DNA of 64,000 bases from Phaeosaccion multiseriatum (lineage: Eukaryota; Ochrophyta, other classes), in assembly GCA_965112735.1 (NCBI GenBank), contig OZ218951.1:3038001-3102000 (forward strand), read 5' to 3'. The notes beneath the pieces were generated by a model. That model saw only the letters and a program-made list of their open reading frames with translations. It did not search any database and was not told the origin of the DNA. Both the position numbers and the translations under genes were made by a program. Shown here one piece after another: positions 1-38,800 of this stretch (position 1 is its first letter; the number at the start of each line of letters is the position of its first letter).

Positions 1-10125
<10,125 letters not shown>

Positions 10126-11444
10126 TCGTGTGGTAGGTGGCCTGGTCTGTTTACCACCATAGCAGCAGCCCTTTCGGGGCGGCTTCGGCAGCTTCGGCAG
10201 CTTCCGCAGTTTCTGCAGTGCTTGCTTTCTTCCCTCCCTCCTTCCTACCCGTCCCATTCTCTGCGAGAGGGGGCGGACTCGCTCGCTGCCGACTCTGGGC
10301 AGGGGTGGATGGCAGTGGATGGCAGTGGGTGGACGACACCCACGCACAGAAGGGGTTCACACAGGGAGGGAGGGAGGGAGGGAGGGAGGGAGGGAGGGAG
10401 GGAGGGAGGGAGGGAGGGAGGGAGGGAGGGAGGGAGAGGGAAGGAGGGAGGGAGAAAGGAAAGAAGAGCACTTATTCAGTTCACAGTGCGACTTGTTTTT
10501 ACGACGGGGGGGGGGAGGGCAATTTTAACTCGAGACCAACTCAAGCACACAAAGGCTTAAGTAGGCTTAAGTAAGGCGTAAGTAGGTTGGAAGAGACTGT
10601 TCACGTCTCTTCAATAATAGAGACGCCGTCGACCACAGCAGCAGGCGGACAGCGCTGCGTGTGGCATGTAAAGCGGCACCTGGGCGGAAAGAGTGTGACA
10701 ATTGCTTTTAAGGGATTGGCTCCGTTCCTCACTCTCAAAGGGTCCGGTAACTAAGTAGAGCGTTTTACTCATCAATGATGTATTGAATAGAGTGTTGTAT
10801 ATTCACATATTGGCGACCGCCCACTGCACGTAGCACACTGACAGATAGAGTCCAGAGAGCGTGGAGGGGCGAGACTTGACAGGCCACAAGCGGAGGCCCT
10901 CCCTCGTGCGCCTTCCCCTCCATCGGTACTCCGCCCCTCGTCCTCCTTCTCTCTCCGGGCCTCTGTCTTCCTTCCCCTCCATCGCCACTCCGCCCCTCGT
11001 CCTCCTTCTCTCTCCAGTCCTCTGTCTTCCTTCCCCTCCATCGCCACTCCACCCCTCGTCCTCCTTCTCTCTCCCGTCCTCTGTCTTCCTGGCATCTCGC
11101 GCTCGCATGCCTGTCAGTCGCACACACACACACACACACCACCCTTCCCTCTCCCTCTGCGCCATCCCCTCTGGCTGTTGCCTAGTCCGCACTTCAGTCA
11201 GACCGAAAGACGAGAAGGAGCCCTTACCTACACAAGAACGGTACGGTGGTCCTCCTAACCTCCTCCCCTTCCTTCCTTGACCCCTGTCCTACTCCGTTGG
11301 CTCGCTGAGCCTGAGGCTCAATCCTCTCCTGCGTGGTCTCCATGAATCAGTCTCTGCATGACGTCATCATCATCATCATCATCATCGCCTCGTTTTTGCG
11401 GGTCTTGCGCCGGAGAAGCATCCATCAATCAATCAGTCAGTCAG
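10126..11444. other. Convergent intergenic region between EF-hand gene and HFM1
   Basis: No gene is supported. It holds a (GGGA)n run at about 10364-10440, an AGGCTTAAGT-type tandem at about 10551-10580, a 59-bp minisatellite at about 10910-11095, a short (ATC)n at about 11365-11385 and a CAGT run just before the HFM1 stop. Both flanking genes point inward, so it presumably holds both 3' UTRs. Confidence 0.7.
10910..11095. repeat. 59-bp minisatellite, about three copies
   Basis: A unit containing CCCCTCGTCCTCCTTCTCTC repeats at 59-bp spacing (second-base anchors at 10933, 10992 and 11051) with few differences between copies. Confidence 0.85.
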
Positions 11445-26832
<15,388 letters not shown>

Positions 26833-27519
26833 GCAAGAATCAGAGCCCTCCGATCTCCCCTTGAGAAGAAGTTGCTGCGGCGGAAGTGCCCTCGTCGGGC
26901 GCCCGCTGAGCTACACCTGCTCCCCATCAAGGAAAGATAGAAGGGAGAGGAAAGAGAGACATCAAAGGCTCATATCAACACGAAAGCCATCACGGTGCTT
27001 CCCGCTTTCCTGTAGTGCATCTCCTTATACAACAAGGAGGAGGTGAGAGAGAAAGCGGGAGAGGAGCAGCAGCAGCAGCAGAGAAGGCGTGAAGAAACAA
27101 GCCCCACACAACACCTCAGCAGCATGTCAAACCCCCTCTATCACACTGCACACTACGAACCTTCTCTGCCTTGCTGGTCTGCGCTCTCTATTGCTATCTC
27201 CCTTCTCCTCCCTCTCCCCCCTTGTCTCTCCCGCCCAAAATGATAGAAAAGCCCTCTCGACATAAGATATCGATGATATCGATTTCCTTCTTGCTTGTGT
27301 TTAGGGACATCGTCTAGGGTCCTCACCCTTTGAGTATACCTGGGTCGAGGGAGGCCACATACTGCGCATAGCGCGTCTTGACACTGCGGTTGTTTGAAAT
27401 ATCAAGCTGCGCAGCTCTTCTCTCTTCACCTCAAGCCTTCTTTTCCCTCTCTATCCTCTCTCCCTTCCTTCGATCTTTCTTCAGGAGTACAATAGCTTCC
27501 CAGTAGTAGTTAGTGGACC
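26833..27519. promoter_or_regulatory. Divergent promoter region, HFM1 and sugar porter
   Basis: 687 bp between the two inferred start codons, if HFM1 starts at 26832. It contains a perfect direct repeat of the 9-mer GATATCGAT at 27266-27274 and 27275-27283, built from palindromes (GATATC, ATCGAT), a plausible binding site for a dimeric factor. It may also contain 5' non-coding exons of either gene. Confidence 0.5.
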
Positions 27520-27802
27520 ATGGAGGAATACACCATGCCCATCAAGGATGGGGGAAGCAGCAGCTATGGGGCCACGGCCGTTTCCACCCCTGACATTAGC
27601 CACTCCTTCCACACGCAGGTGCGCCAAGGGCAAGTTCCCTTCCAATGAAGTTTGGAGTTGGTTGAAAAAGAGAGAGCGACAGAGGAGGAGAAAGGAGTGG
27701 AGGCTTGAGCGGGGTTGCGTTGCAATGCAGAAGTGCAGGCAGCCTTAGGTATTCGACTTCGGTCCCAATAAATGGGGGGGGGGGGGGTTCTACTACTTCT
27801 TG

Positions 27803-27835
<33 letters not shown>

Positions 27836-28437
27836 TGGTCTGCGCCTCAATGAATGGTGCTCATCCTCCCCTCCTCCCCAGGAGGATGCGAGTCACACGA
27901 AGCTGAATCGCAGCGCCTCGGTCGGCCCCGGCATGGACCCATCTGCCCTAAACCCGCGCCAAAAGGGACGGCGTGCGGTCTACGTGGAGTTACCCTTCTA
28001 CTCCATGTACGGCATGCAGTACCGCGAGCACAAGCTGGCCAAGTCGCACAGCAGGGCTCACTTGGATTCTATGGAGGGGATCAGCGACAAAGACAAGATG
28101 CTGGGAGAGGTGGACGTGGATGATGTCATTGTCACGTGGCCGCTCATTGCAGCCGTGCTCATCGCCGCGGGGCTCATGTTCAATGTTGGCTACAACTTGG
28201 GTGAGTGAGTGAGTCTTTGAGCCCGTCAGTCAATCAGTCCTTGCTTCTTTCCTTCCCTCCTGGAGAGAGGAGGATGACACAGGCAGTCCTCCTCCCGTAG
28301 TTGTATACAGCGACAGAAGGAGCCGTCTCTTTCTCTCCTCTTCCTAAGTAGACCGCAACCACAACCAGGAACCCTCTTTTCCAGCCTCTCTTACGCCTCC
28401 TTTTTCTCTCTCTGTATCTATCTCACTTCACACCTAA

Positions 28438-28476
<39 letters not shown>

Positions 28477-29205
28477 GTCTCTCTGCCTCTCTCTCGCTCG
28501 TCTCTCTTCACCCCACGGCAACAAACCTTACAACTGCCAAAAGGCGTCATGAATGCCCCCGAGTCCGTCGTGTTCCCTGGCCACACCACCACGGAGTGGT
28601 CCCTCGCTGTCTCCGTGCTGGCCATCGGTGGGCCATTTGGTGCCATCGCCGCCGGAGGAGTGTCCAACAAGCGAGGCAGAAGGGTGGCCATCTTGCTGAA
28701 TGCCTGGGTGTTTCTAATTGGGGGTATCATCTTCAGCCTGGCTCCCAATATCTACAGCATCATCTTGGGCCGAGTCATTGTGGGCTTTGCCAGTGGCTTC
28801 TCCTGCGTTGTGGTGCCCATCTACCTTGGCGAGCTTGCCCCTCCTACCCTGCGAGGCACGTTGGGGACGCTGACTCAGGTAGGGTAGGGTAGGGTAGGGT
28901 TTTAAGTGTGTTTTGCTTCAGCAACAAGTTGAAGGGGGGGGGGGGGGGAGAGGTGGAGAACGAGAGGAGGGAGGAAGAGGAAGAGGAGGCGGCGGAGGAG
29001 GAGGAGGAGGAGGAGGAGGAGGAGGAGGCGGGAGGGAGAGCGAAAGGGGGAAGGTTGGTCTGGCTGTGCGGGACAACACTCCCTTTTAGCACTCCCTTTC
29101 ATGAATCCCTCTCGCCCTCCCCCCCCCCCTCCCTACGTGGTATCTCTCATTGCTTACTCGAACCCCCCTCCCTCTACCCCATCTGCACCCTCCCTCCTCC
29201 CCCCA

Positions 29206-29253
<48 letters not shown>

Positions 29254-31487
29254 GTGTTTTGTCACTTCAGTTCGCGATGGTGACGGGTATCCTGGCGTCC
29301 AATCTCCTCGCCTTTCCCCTGGCCACAAGCGACGGGTGGAGGTACCTCTTTGCTGTGGGGCCCATCCTCTCGGGTGTGCAGATCCTCTGCGCCCCCTTCA
29401 TCTACGAGTCGCCTCGGTGGATGCTGAATAGGGACGAGTACTCCATGGCGGCTCGAGTAGCCATCAAGCGCCTACGAGGTAAGAGGAGGAGGCAAACGTA
29501 ACCGTCGTAACCGTCATGCACACACATGGTGTGATGATGTCGATGGGGTTGATGGTATGTGTGGGACGTCCTCGACAGACACTCTCGATCGACACCTGCT
29601 CTGCTCCCTCCCCTTCGTTTTTTTTCTCTTTCTTTCCATCTCTCTTGTCCTCCCCCTTCCTCTACTTGACACCGCCACTGACTCTGACTCTGACTCTGAT
29701 ATGCACTGCTCCTCTCCACTCTCCTCTCCAGGCATCCGTGACGATGAGGAGGTGCAGATTGAGATTGACCACATTGTTGAGGCCTCCAAGAAACAAAAGC
29801 TCCGGGTACGTACTGCTGACTTTGTCAGGGAAGGAAGGAAGGAAGGAAGGAAGGAAGGAAGGAAGGAAGAGGACGGAAGTCGAAGACGGTGGCGTGGGCC
29901 TCTGCACCTCTACCTCTCACGTTTGCTCTCTCCTTTCTCCCCTGAACCCTCCCACCAACCCCCAGCAAGGAAGCGCTCACAGCACCGGAGCAGTGTGGGA
30001 CCTTCTGAGCGACACACGCCTTCGCCCCTTGGTCATCGCCTTTACGGTTTTGCACGTGGCACAGCAGCTCGGAGGCATCAATGCCGTCTTCTATTACAGC
30101 AACAGGTAGATAATCATGTGTCAGGCGCGGGCCATCTTCGGCTGACTGACTGGCTCCTTTCTTGTCTCCTTCTCTCCCTCCTTCTCTCTCTCTTTCTCTC
30201 AACTCCCTCTCCTATCTCTCTCTCTCTCTCTCTCTCTTGCTCCCTCTGCCCCCTCCCATCTCTCTGGTCTCTCTTCTCTCTCTTACTCTCCACATATCCC
30301 CCTCTGCCCCCACCCCATCCCCTTCTATCCATTTACCATCCAACCACCCGACCAAACCAAAACAAACCAACAGCTTCTTCGAAGGGGTGATCGATGACCC
30401 CCTGGTTGGCACTTGTCTGTGCGGTGTGATCAACGTTTTGGCCACCTATGCGGCACTCAAATTGATGGACAGTGTGGGGCGGGTGAAACTGCTCATGGCA
30501 AGTCTGGCGGGCATGATGGTGTGCTGTGTGTTCATTACCGGAGTGTTGCTCGATTACATGCCGTCCTCCGTTGCCCTGGTGGCCGTTATGGGTAAGTCAA
30601 GGGAAGGGGAGGGAAGGGCAAGGCAGAATGGACGAGGAAAAGGAAAGGGGGGGGGGGGGAGGGTAAGAGAAACGTAGAGAAGGGAAAAGAGATGAGAACT
30701 CACACTCCCCCCCCTTCCCACCCACCCACCCCCAAAGGCTTTGTGGGCTTCTTTGAGTTCGGCCTCGGCCCCATCCCCTGGCTTGTGGTGGCGGAGATGT
30801 TCGATGCCAAGTATGTGGCCACGGCCATGTCAATAGCGTGCCAGATCAACTGGGGGTGCAATTTCATTGTTGGTATCGGTGAGTGTGGTGTGCAGTGTAA
30901 AGTGAAGTGATGTGGTGTTGGTGTGGTGTGGTATGGTGTAGGGTGTAGCTGTGGTGTGATGTAGTATGGTGTAGTGTAGTGTAGGTGTGGTGTGATGTGG
31001 TGTGCTCCCCTCCACTCCCCTCCCCTCATATCCTCTCCCCGTGCCTCCCTTCCCCTCCCCTCCCCTCACCTCCCCCCTCTCCCCTCTCCCGTCTCGCCTC
31101 TCTCTCTCCCCTTCCCTTTCCCTCCCCTCCCCTCTCCCCTCTCTCCCTCTCTCTCCTCTCCCCTTGCCCTACCCTCTCCATACAAAACCAAACCAATACA
31201 AAACAAAACATGAAGGCTTTCCGTACCTGCAGGCAGGCCTGGGCCCCTGGAGCTTCGGCCCCTTCTTCATTGTGCTGACGGCGTGCTTCTTATATGTTGC
31301 CTTTAAGCTTCCAGAGACGTCAGGACGCACCGTAGCGGAGGTGCAGCGAATGGTGCAGCCGATGGACGAGGATGATGATTACTATCGAGGCACCAAGGGG
31401 GGGGGTAATGGTATGCAGTATGTGGTGGTGGAAGGAGTGGACCTCACGCCAGAGGAGGCGGGGCTAAGGCCTCAGGCATATAGGTAA
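27520..31487 (+). CDS. Sugar porter, MFS/GLUT-like hexose transporter
   Basis: Nine exons: 27520-27618, 27882-28200, 28544-28878, 29271-29478, 29732-29805, 29966-30105, 30374-30591, 30738-30878, 31237-31487. Phases agree; 594 aa. A hydrophilic N-terminus of about 120 residues precedes TM1 ([14 protein letters not shown]). Family signatures are in order: GxxSNKRGRR after TM2, [20 protein letters not shown] with [18 protein letters not shown] (the PESPRW-type motif after TM6), [13 protein letters not shown] in TM7, and a terminal [12 protein letters not shown]. This is the layout of PF00083 sugar porters, which move hexoses by facilitation or H+ symport at the plasma or plastid/vacuolar membrane. 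Substrate and membrane cannot be read from sequence. Length is a little above the usual 450-550 because of the N-terminal extension. The final AG/GTAAGG at the stop could be a skipped donor. Confidence 0.9.
28879..28899 (+). repeat. Tandem GTAGG at a splice donor
   Basis: Exon 28544-28878 is followed by four GTAGG units, so the donor is tandemly repeated and the intron start is G-rich with four G-triplets. Confidence 0.7.
29206..29251. repeat. (CA)n microsatellite in the sugar porter
   Basis: About 22 CA copies shortly before the acceptor at 29270. A (GGA)n run lies earlier in the same intron at about 28990-29030. Confidence 0.9.
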
Positions 31488-32814
31488 GGGGGCGGGCAAG
31501 GGGAGTGGGGAAGGGAGAGCGGAAGGGGAAGGGGAAGGAGAGGGTGGGGGACGCCCACCCCCGGGACGTCGAGGGCACTCACGTGGGGAATGCTCCGGAG
31601 GCCAACCGAACAAGTGCACACAAGGGGAGGGGGAGGGAGGTTGCTGTGAGAGTATGGCCTCAGCGCGTCGGTGAGGGGAGGGGAGAGAGGCTTTGCGTCG
31701 AGAAGGGGGTAGGGGGGCGCGGGGGCAACAAGGGGGTTTTAGTGGAGCAGGCGGAGCGAAGGTGGTGCCTCTTGTCTGTTCCTCATCTCTGTCTTGTATC
31801 AGCCTGTTATGGCAAGGAGGAGGGCAGAGCGTTTGGTTGGGTAAGGGTTGGCGATGATGAGGGTAGGGTGGGGGAGGGGGAGGTGGAGCGGCGCGGCACA
31901 CAAGCGGATAGACGGACGGTAAAAGGGCGCACCGACAGTGCATCGCCACTGCACTGCATGGCTCATGCTGTCATCTCCCGTATGCGTGAGATGGTTTTAT
32001 TGGTTTGTTGGCCAGTCGCGCACGCACATGCAACGATTGGTTGGTTGCTCTCTGCCCTGCCCCCTCGGGTGTCAGGATTTCTTCGGGGCTTGGTGGGGGA
32101 GGGGAAGGCGTTGGGCCTGCAAAGGTGGCAGGCCACAATCAGGGAAGAAATACACTCAATACATTCTGTGCATGTATGTGGATATATATGACGTGTTGAA
32201 ACAAAACGGTTGGGGGCAAGCACTTTCCGTCCCTTCTTCCCGTCGGATAGACCACCCACGCACACACCTGCACACAGGTGCACACCCTCCTCTCCCCTCG
32301 TGCAACCGCGTGAATCACTTCCCCCTCCCCGCCCCTGTGCCGGGCCCCGCAGTGTAGCAACCAATGAACAATCAACAGCCAACCCCCCTTTGGTGCAAAG
32401 TAGCAATCAAGCGTCTCCTTCATAACGCTTCCTTTTGATGACGGACGAGAAGGGAGGCATACTGCCTTATTCTCACTTTGCGTATTTATACTTCGCATCA
32501 ACTTCGCAGTATTTCACAAAGCAAGGAGTCCCTCACAGGTGTTGTATCACCAACCGCTGCAGTGCCTTGTCGGGAAACACAGCACCCCTTTCAAAGTCAA
32601 GTCATGCCACATCAAACCATCGTGTTTCCAGCAATTTATTATTATACCACTGTATCAAGAATGACGCGTTGCGAGGTAAAATGTAATTCAAAAATCCTTT
32701 CGCGTATACATGTTGAGTGTGCGGGTGTGTGTGGGTATATATATATGGGTGTGTGTGTGGTTATATATATAGAGAGAGAGTGAGAGCGCTTCATCACATC
32801 AGACCTTCCATAAG
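31488..32814. other. Convergent intergenic region, sugar porter and NB-ARC gene
   Basis: No gene supported. It begins with G-rich sequence (31488-31740), then mixed unique sequence, and ends with TATATA/GTGTGT runs near 32735-32780. One copy of the dispersed 19-bp element lies at 32541. Both 3' UTRs presumably lie here. Confidence 0.7.
32541..32559 (+). repeat. Dispersed 19-bp element, copy 8 (17/19), intergenic
   Basis: GTTGTATCACCAACCGCTG. It lies outside any supported coding exon, between the sugar porter and the NB-ARC gene. Confidence 0.75.
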
Positions 32815-35800
32815 TCAGTCAGTCCTAGACTTTCCCTTGCTCAACGACGCCCTCAAGCTCGAGAGGGTCTTCTTGGTCCTGAGAGTGAGCGGGTCCTCCT
32901 CCCCGACAAGCTCCCTCCTCGTGGCCAGCACCTCGCCCATCACTTCCGCCGCCTCCTCTGCCCTGTCCCCCGCCGCAAAGAGACACATGGAGAGGTTGTG
33001 AAGCGTTTCCGCCACAGGTAGACTCTTCTCCCCAAACACCTCCCTCCGCTTGTGCGCCGCTTTGCGGTACAGGAGCTCCGCGTCGTCGTATCGATCGCGT
33101 AGCTTGAGAATCAGCCCCAAGTTGTTGAGACTCTCCGCCACATCCGCTTGGAGCGCACTGAGATCACTCGAGTGCGGTACGTGCTGCTGCTGCTGCTGCT
33201 GCTGCTGGCTTTTCCCCTCCGCCCTCCCTCCCCCCTTGGGGCTCTCCGGCCCGATGGTGAGATCCCCCTCTCCCTGCCGTCCAATCCCCGGCGATATCGC
33301 ACCCTCCCTCGCAGCCGTCTCCGCCGCAGCAGCAGCCGCGCTCCGGATGCTCAGCGCTCGCCTTAGCAGAGGCTCGGCCCACTCCAAGCGACCTCGACTC
33401 GCCAGTACGCAGGCCATGTTGTTGAGTGTGCGAGCAAGGGAGGGGTGTGTGCTTCCGAGCAGGCCCTCCTTCACCTCCAGACTCCTTCGCAAGATGCCCT
33501 CTGCCTCCTCCATCATGCCTCTATCAACGAGCAGCTGTGCTTGATTGTTGAGCGCACGTGGCAGCTGAGCGTGTGCCTGCGCCCCTCCGGCCCCGGCCAG
33601 TCCGAAGATGTTGAGCGCCGAGCCGTACGACGCTTGTGCTCGGTCCCACTGCCCCAGCCTCGACCGACAGAGGCCCGTCATCATCAGCGACCCGGCCACG
33701 TAGGGGTGCCACTCTCCGAAGCGTTTGCGATCGCGCTTTAGCACCGCGCCCAAGAGTGTGTTGGCTGCGATCCACTCTAGCTTCTTTGTGCTCTGCAGCA
33801 AGAGGCGTGAGGAGCACACCGCCATTTCCGTCTCAATGAGCTCCAATCGTAGATACCTCTCGGCCTGCTCGTGTGTAATGGCCCCAATCACCACGCTGCC
33901 GCTGCCACCGCTGCCACCCCCGCCGCCTGTACCGATACTCCCGGTACCACCGACTGTAGCCATCTCTGAAGGAGTCTCGATGGCGCTGCTCACCACACTC
34001 ACGCTCCCGCTACCACCACCGCCGCCCTCTCCACGCATCATGCGCTCCTCCCTCGCCTCCCGATGGCTCCCAAGTTGATCCAGACCATGCCTGTACAGAA
34101 GCTTTGCCTCTTCAATCCGGTTCCGGCCCTCCAGAATCTCGGCAAGGGCCGCCAAACTCAAACTCAAATAGTACATGTCTTCATCCAGCTCTTCCGGTGC
34201 GTCGCTGTCCAGCCCCTCCTCGAGCAGTTCTCTCGAGTCCGTCAGCGCCGTCTCTGCTCGGGCCAAGTCACCAATCTCAAATTCCATCCTGCCCAATCGC
34301 AGCGTGGCAATCTCTGGCAACAAGGCGGAGGACATGCTCACACTCCCCGAGTTGTTGACCGCGTGCTCCTCATACAACTGCACGCAGAGGCACCGCCAAA
34401 TCGACACGGCCCTCGCCTCCAGCCCTGCTCCCCACATGATGTCCACCACCAGCCCTGCCCCCGTCATCTTGCGGCCAGCAGAATCATCATCCCCTCCCCC
34501 TCCACTCCTCTCTAGGTCCTCATTGAACGAATCCGGTGCCTCAAGCACTTCCCCAATCCACGTAGTATCATTGTCCATGTACGGCGAGGCCATGGAGGTG
34601 GCCGAGACGGAAGTGAGCCAAGAGCGATAGGACTTCTGGGCCAGCGTGCCCCGTTCGGCCGACTGGGTCACGCCTGCAGCCGCCGCTGCTACCCCCGCCT
34701 CTGCTGTCCCTGTCTGCCCCTCGTCCCAGCAGGCATGCCATTTCCACTGGGCTTCCATACGGGCAACGTCAAGGAGGGCCCCCCACGCCGCTATGCCAAT
34801 CAGCGGCCCTCGACCCGGCCTGCTCAGCTGTTTGTATTGGGAAATGTGAAAATGTGACGAGAGAGGGGAAGGGGGGGGTTAGGTGCAGCGTACTGCGTGT
34901 AATTTAGACCGCCGTCCACTAGGAGGAGAAGAGACATCTCTCACCCTCCCTCTCCATCCCTCTCCCTCTCTCTCTCACTCACCTCCTCCATCCACTCCAA
35001 ATCCCTCAGAAGCGTCGTCATCCCGCGGCTTCCTCTCCGCAACTCATCTACAGACCCCTTGAACCCCGGCGCTGCACGTGCTGCCTGGCCGTGCCCTTGC
35101 CCCTGTGTCTGATGACGAAGCGTGGCACTCGCTTGCTCTGCATAGGGCATCAGCCGAGCGAGTGTCCGCTGCGTGGCGGCGGGTATGTAGTAAGACGGAG
35201 CGGGCTGTGCGTGTGTATAGTCTCTGGGATAGTGACTCGCCATTCGATGCAACCAGCCGTATCCCGCCAGCTCCGAGCAGATGCTCTCCACAAGACCCCC
35301 CTCCCTGTCGTCTCCATCGTCCCAATGGAGGCCCCACAGACTGGCCAGCAGTTTGGGTGGAAGAGGCGCGTCGGCAGGCACAACAGCGAGGCTGACGATG
35401 TGCTTCCACCGCTGCTCGCTCGAATGTCTCGTGAAGGACAGGCAAAAGAGCACGGCTACTTCGTTAGCCTCCTCCACGAGTTCCCTCTCGTCCATGGACA
35501 CTTCGCCACCGCCCCCTCCATCCACTACCATCCCTTCCTCGTCCTCGTCCTCGCCGCTGTCGGCATCTTCCATGTTGATGCCTGGTCCTTGCCCTTGCCC
35601 CGCTCCCCTGCCACCTGCTGTACCACCAACTGCTGCTGCTGCCCCTCCGGAGGCACCTTGCCCCTTTGCTTTGGAGCGGCGTTGGATCTCACTGACAGGG
35701 GAGGAATTCATTCATTTTGCAAGCGCAACGGGGGGGGGGGTGGAAGGGGGGCGTTGAGCACAGGGACAACAGTAGCGCAGGGTCTAGAAATCAATGGGTA

Positions 35801-38800
35801 TACAAATGACGTACCGAACCAGCGCCTTGATCCTGAGCAAGCCCTTGAGCATGAGGTTCCAAGAGCTCTCCAGCAGCTCCGCCGCAGCCGCGTTGCCTGG
35901 GGTACGTGTGGAAGGTGCAGGTGTGATGTTGGTGTGGACCGTTCACATTAAGCAAGGGGGTGGAATATGTGTGCATGCATGTGCCCCTCCCCTCTGTAAG
36001 GTCGGCAAGAATGCAAGTCCGGCGAAGCAAGCAAGCCACAAGCAAGCAAGCACGCAAGCTCTCTCTCTCTCTCTCTCACTCACTCACCTCCCCTGCGAAG
36101 GCCCTTTGTTTTGTGCACTATGCGGTAGTGCTCCTTCGCCATGAGCCCCCCCAGCAGCTGCAAAGCCCGAGGGGAGCCGCGGCATTCCTCCACCACCCTG
36201 TGCGCCGCAGAGGGGAGGCAGCCCGCGCCTGAGGTAGCACACACGCGCACACGCACACGCACACGCGCACACACACAAACACACAGGGACGTGGAGGAAG
36301 GGGGTATAGAGTAGAGAGAGTTATGTGGTGTCTAGTATGCCACTCATCAGCGCACAAGCGAAAGGGCCGGCATATGGGCAGGTAGACAGGCAGGCATATG
36401 GGCTGGCGGGTATGCAGCGTACGATTACGTACGATTACCTGCGGGGATGCCTGATGCCGCCTCGAGAGCCCGATACGCCTCCTTGGCACTCATGGGGGAC
36501 AGCTTGACGTCACGGAGACTTATCGTCGTTTCCGACGCGGCGTGTTGAGTTTGTCGCCTGTGTCCGGAGAGAGAAGAGAGGGGGGGAGGGGGGGAGGGCA
36601 GGTAAGATACCTATTACCATCAAGTGTCAAGTGCCGTACCCGTCACAAGAGCGCCTGAAATTCGTTACCACAGAGGCACCCATACTTGTGCATACATTCA
36701 AACACACGCCCATCCCCGCAACGTCGTGTAACGTACATTCCGGCTGTAGCCCCCCGTAGGTAGCGAGCGACCTCCGCGCTGCTTGTGGTGACGAGGAGAG
36801 ACAAGCCCACGTCTCGCAGCATGTCCACCACCTGAGAGCGGTTACATGGCAGTTACATGGGCAGGCAGAGGTCATGGGCAGTCAGGGTATACGAGCAGGT
36901 ATATGGGCAGGCCGGCGGACGGGTGTGTGGGCAGGCAGGCAGGCAGACACGTCATGGGCAAGGCCGGCAGACAGGCAGAGTAGCGTAAGGCACTTGCTTA
37001 CAAGCCGCCACAAATGCCAACCAACCAACCAATCAACCAACCAACCAACCAACCAACCAACCAACCAACCAACATAGAGTTTGTGTTGCCACACCATTAA
37101 CTTACCTCGCACTCCCACACATCATCGAGCACCAACAGACACTTGAGGCGGAAGAGCCTGGCCGCAAGGTACGTCGCCACTTCATTGGGCCTGGTGTAGG
37201 CCACGAGCGGATTGTGCGACGAGATCGCTACCGAAGTAGTATCTGGCGGGTTGAACGGGTCGGATGGATCCTCGTCCCCTCCTCCTCCTCCTCCTCCTCC
37301 TCCTCCTCCTCCTCCTCCTCCTCCTCCTCCTCGCATCGAGCGTCCTCTTCGACGGGCAGCACGGCGTCTCCGTCGGCGCCTCAAGAGCAATGCATTCACC
37401 TCCTCCGCAATCACTCTCAGCAGCACGCCCAGCCGCCGAGGACCCCGGGGGGCCCCGACGGTGATCCAAATCACCCCGATACCGTCTGGGGAGTTGGTGA
37501 ACCGAGCAGTCACGCGGGGATCTGTGACCACCGCCTGGGCCAACGCCGTCTTGCCCACACCCGGGTCTCCCCAGCACACCACGGGCACGTAGACGTTGGG
37601 AGCTCTGGCCGTGGATCTGGAGGAGCGAGGGTTGTTGCGAGTGGTGGCCCCACTCTTTATGGACGAGTTCTGGGAAGAGGCGGATTTGATCTCCGCCTCC
37701 TCCACTGCCGCCGCTGCCGCTGCTTCGCGTGCCCTGGCCTGCGCAGCGTCTCCTCCGTCCTCCTCGTGATGATGCTCAGCACCTTCCTGCTTTGAAGGTG
37801 TGTATTGTCCGGTGAGTTGGGTGAGGTCGGGTGAGTGAGTGGGTGGGGAGGGGATGTCATCATCCCGATCCTTTTGTACAGAGAAAGGAGGCAAGCGATC
37901 GACAAGCGCCTCGTTCCCTTCCCCGTCTTGCCTCCGCTCTCTTCTCCTTTCCTCTCCTCTACTCTCTACTCCCTCCTCCTCCTCCTCCTCCTCCTTCTCC
38001 TCACTACTCACCACTCCCTCACTCACTCACCGTTTTTGTGTCGTAATCGGCTGCCCCCGCCGCCGCTGCGGACATGACCTGATCATACATGGCAAACGCC
38101 GCCGCGACCTTATTACCGAGGCCCGAGGATGACATCGAAGTCCTCCTCCGAGGGGCGGCCTCTCCTCCTCCTTCTTCTCCTCCTCCTCCCCCACCTCCTC
38201 CTGCTGCTCCTGCTCCTCCTTCTGCTCCTGCTCCTGCTGCTCCTCCAGCTCCTACTCCCAATCCCCCCCCCCCAGCTAAGGCCACCCCTGCTCCGTCTTC
38301 GAATACCTTCGATATCATCTTGGTCACCGCCATTGTCTCCGTGGATAACAGCACGCGTAGCACCACCGCGTCTTTCATCAAGGATCTCTCCTCTCCCAGC
38401 CAACCGTGCTCGTACCCTGCCCCTCCGCCTCCTCCACTCCCCACCACATTAACACCAACACCGCCACTACTGCTACCACCCCCTACCGATGACGATGGCC
38501 AGATGGGGCATCCCGGCGGTAAACCCGAGATGAGCTGGGGCTCTCCCGCTCTGACATCCAAGGCAGAGAAGGGCATACGCAGGCTTCGACTGTTGTCTCC
38601 TCTCCTCCCACCAAGACCCTCTCCTCCTCCTCCTCCTCCTCCTTCTCTCCCCTGTGGGCCATCGAGCCCTCTGGCCGAGGCTGCTGCTGCAGACTCAATG
38701 AGCAGGGGCAAGAGACTGGGCTGCTTGCGCAGAGGCGGCTTGACGATGCTCGAGCGGCACCTCAGAATGCCCGCATGCCGGAGCTGGGCCAGCGAAATGC

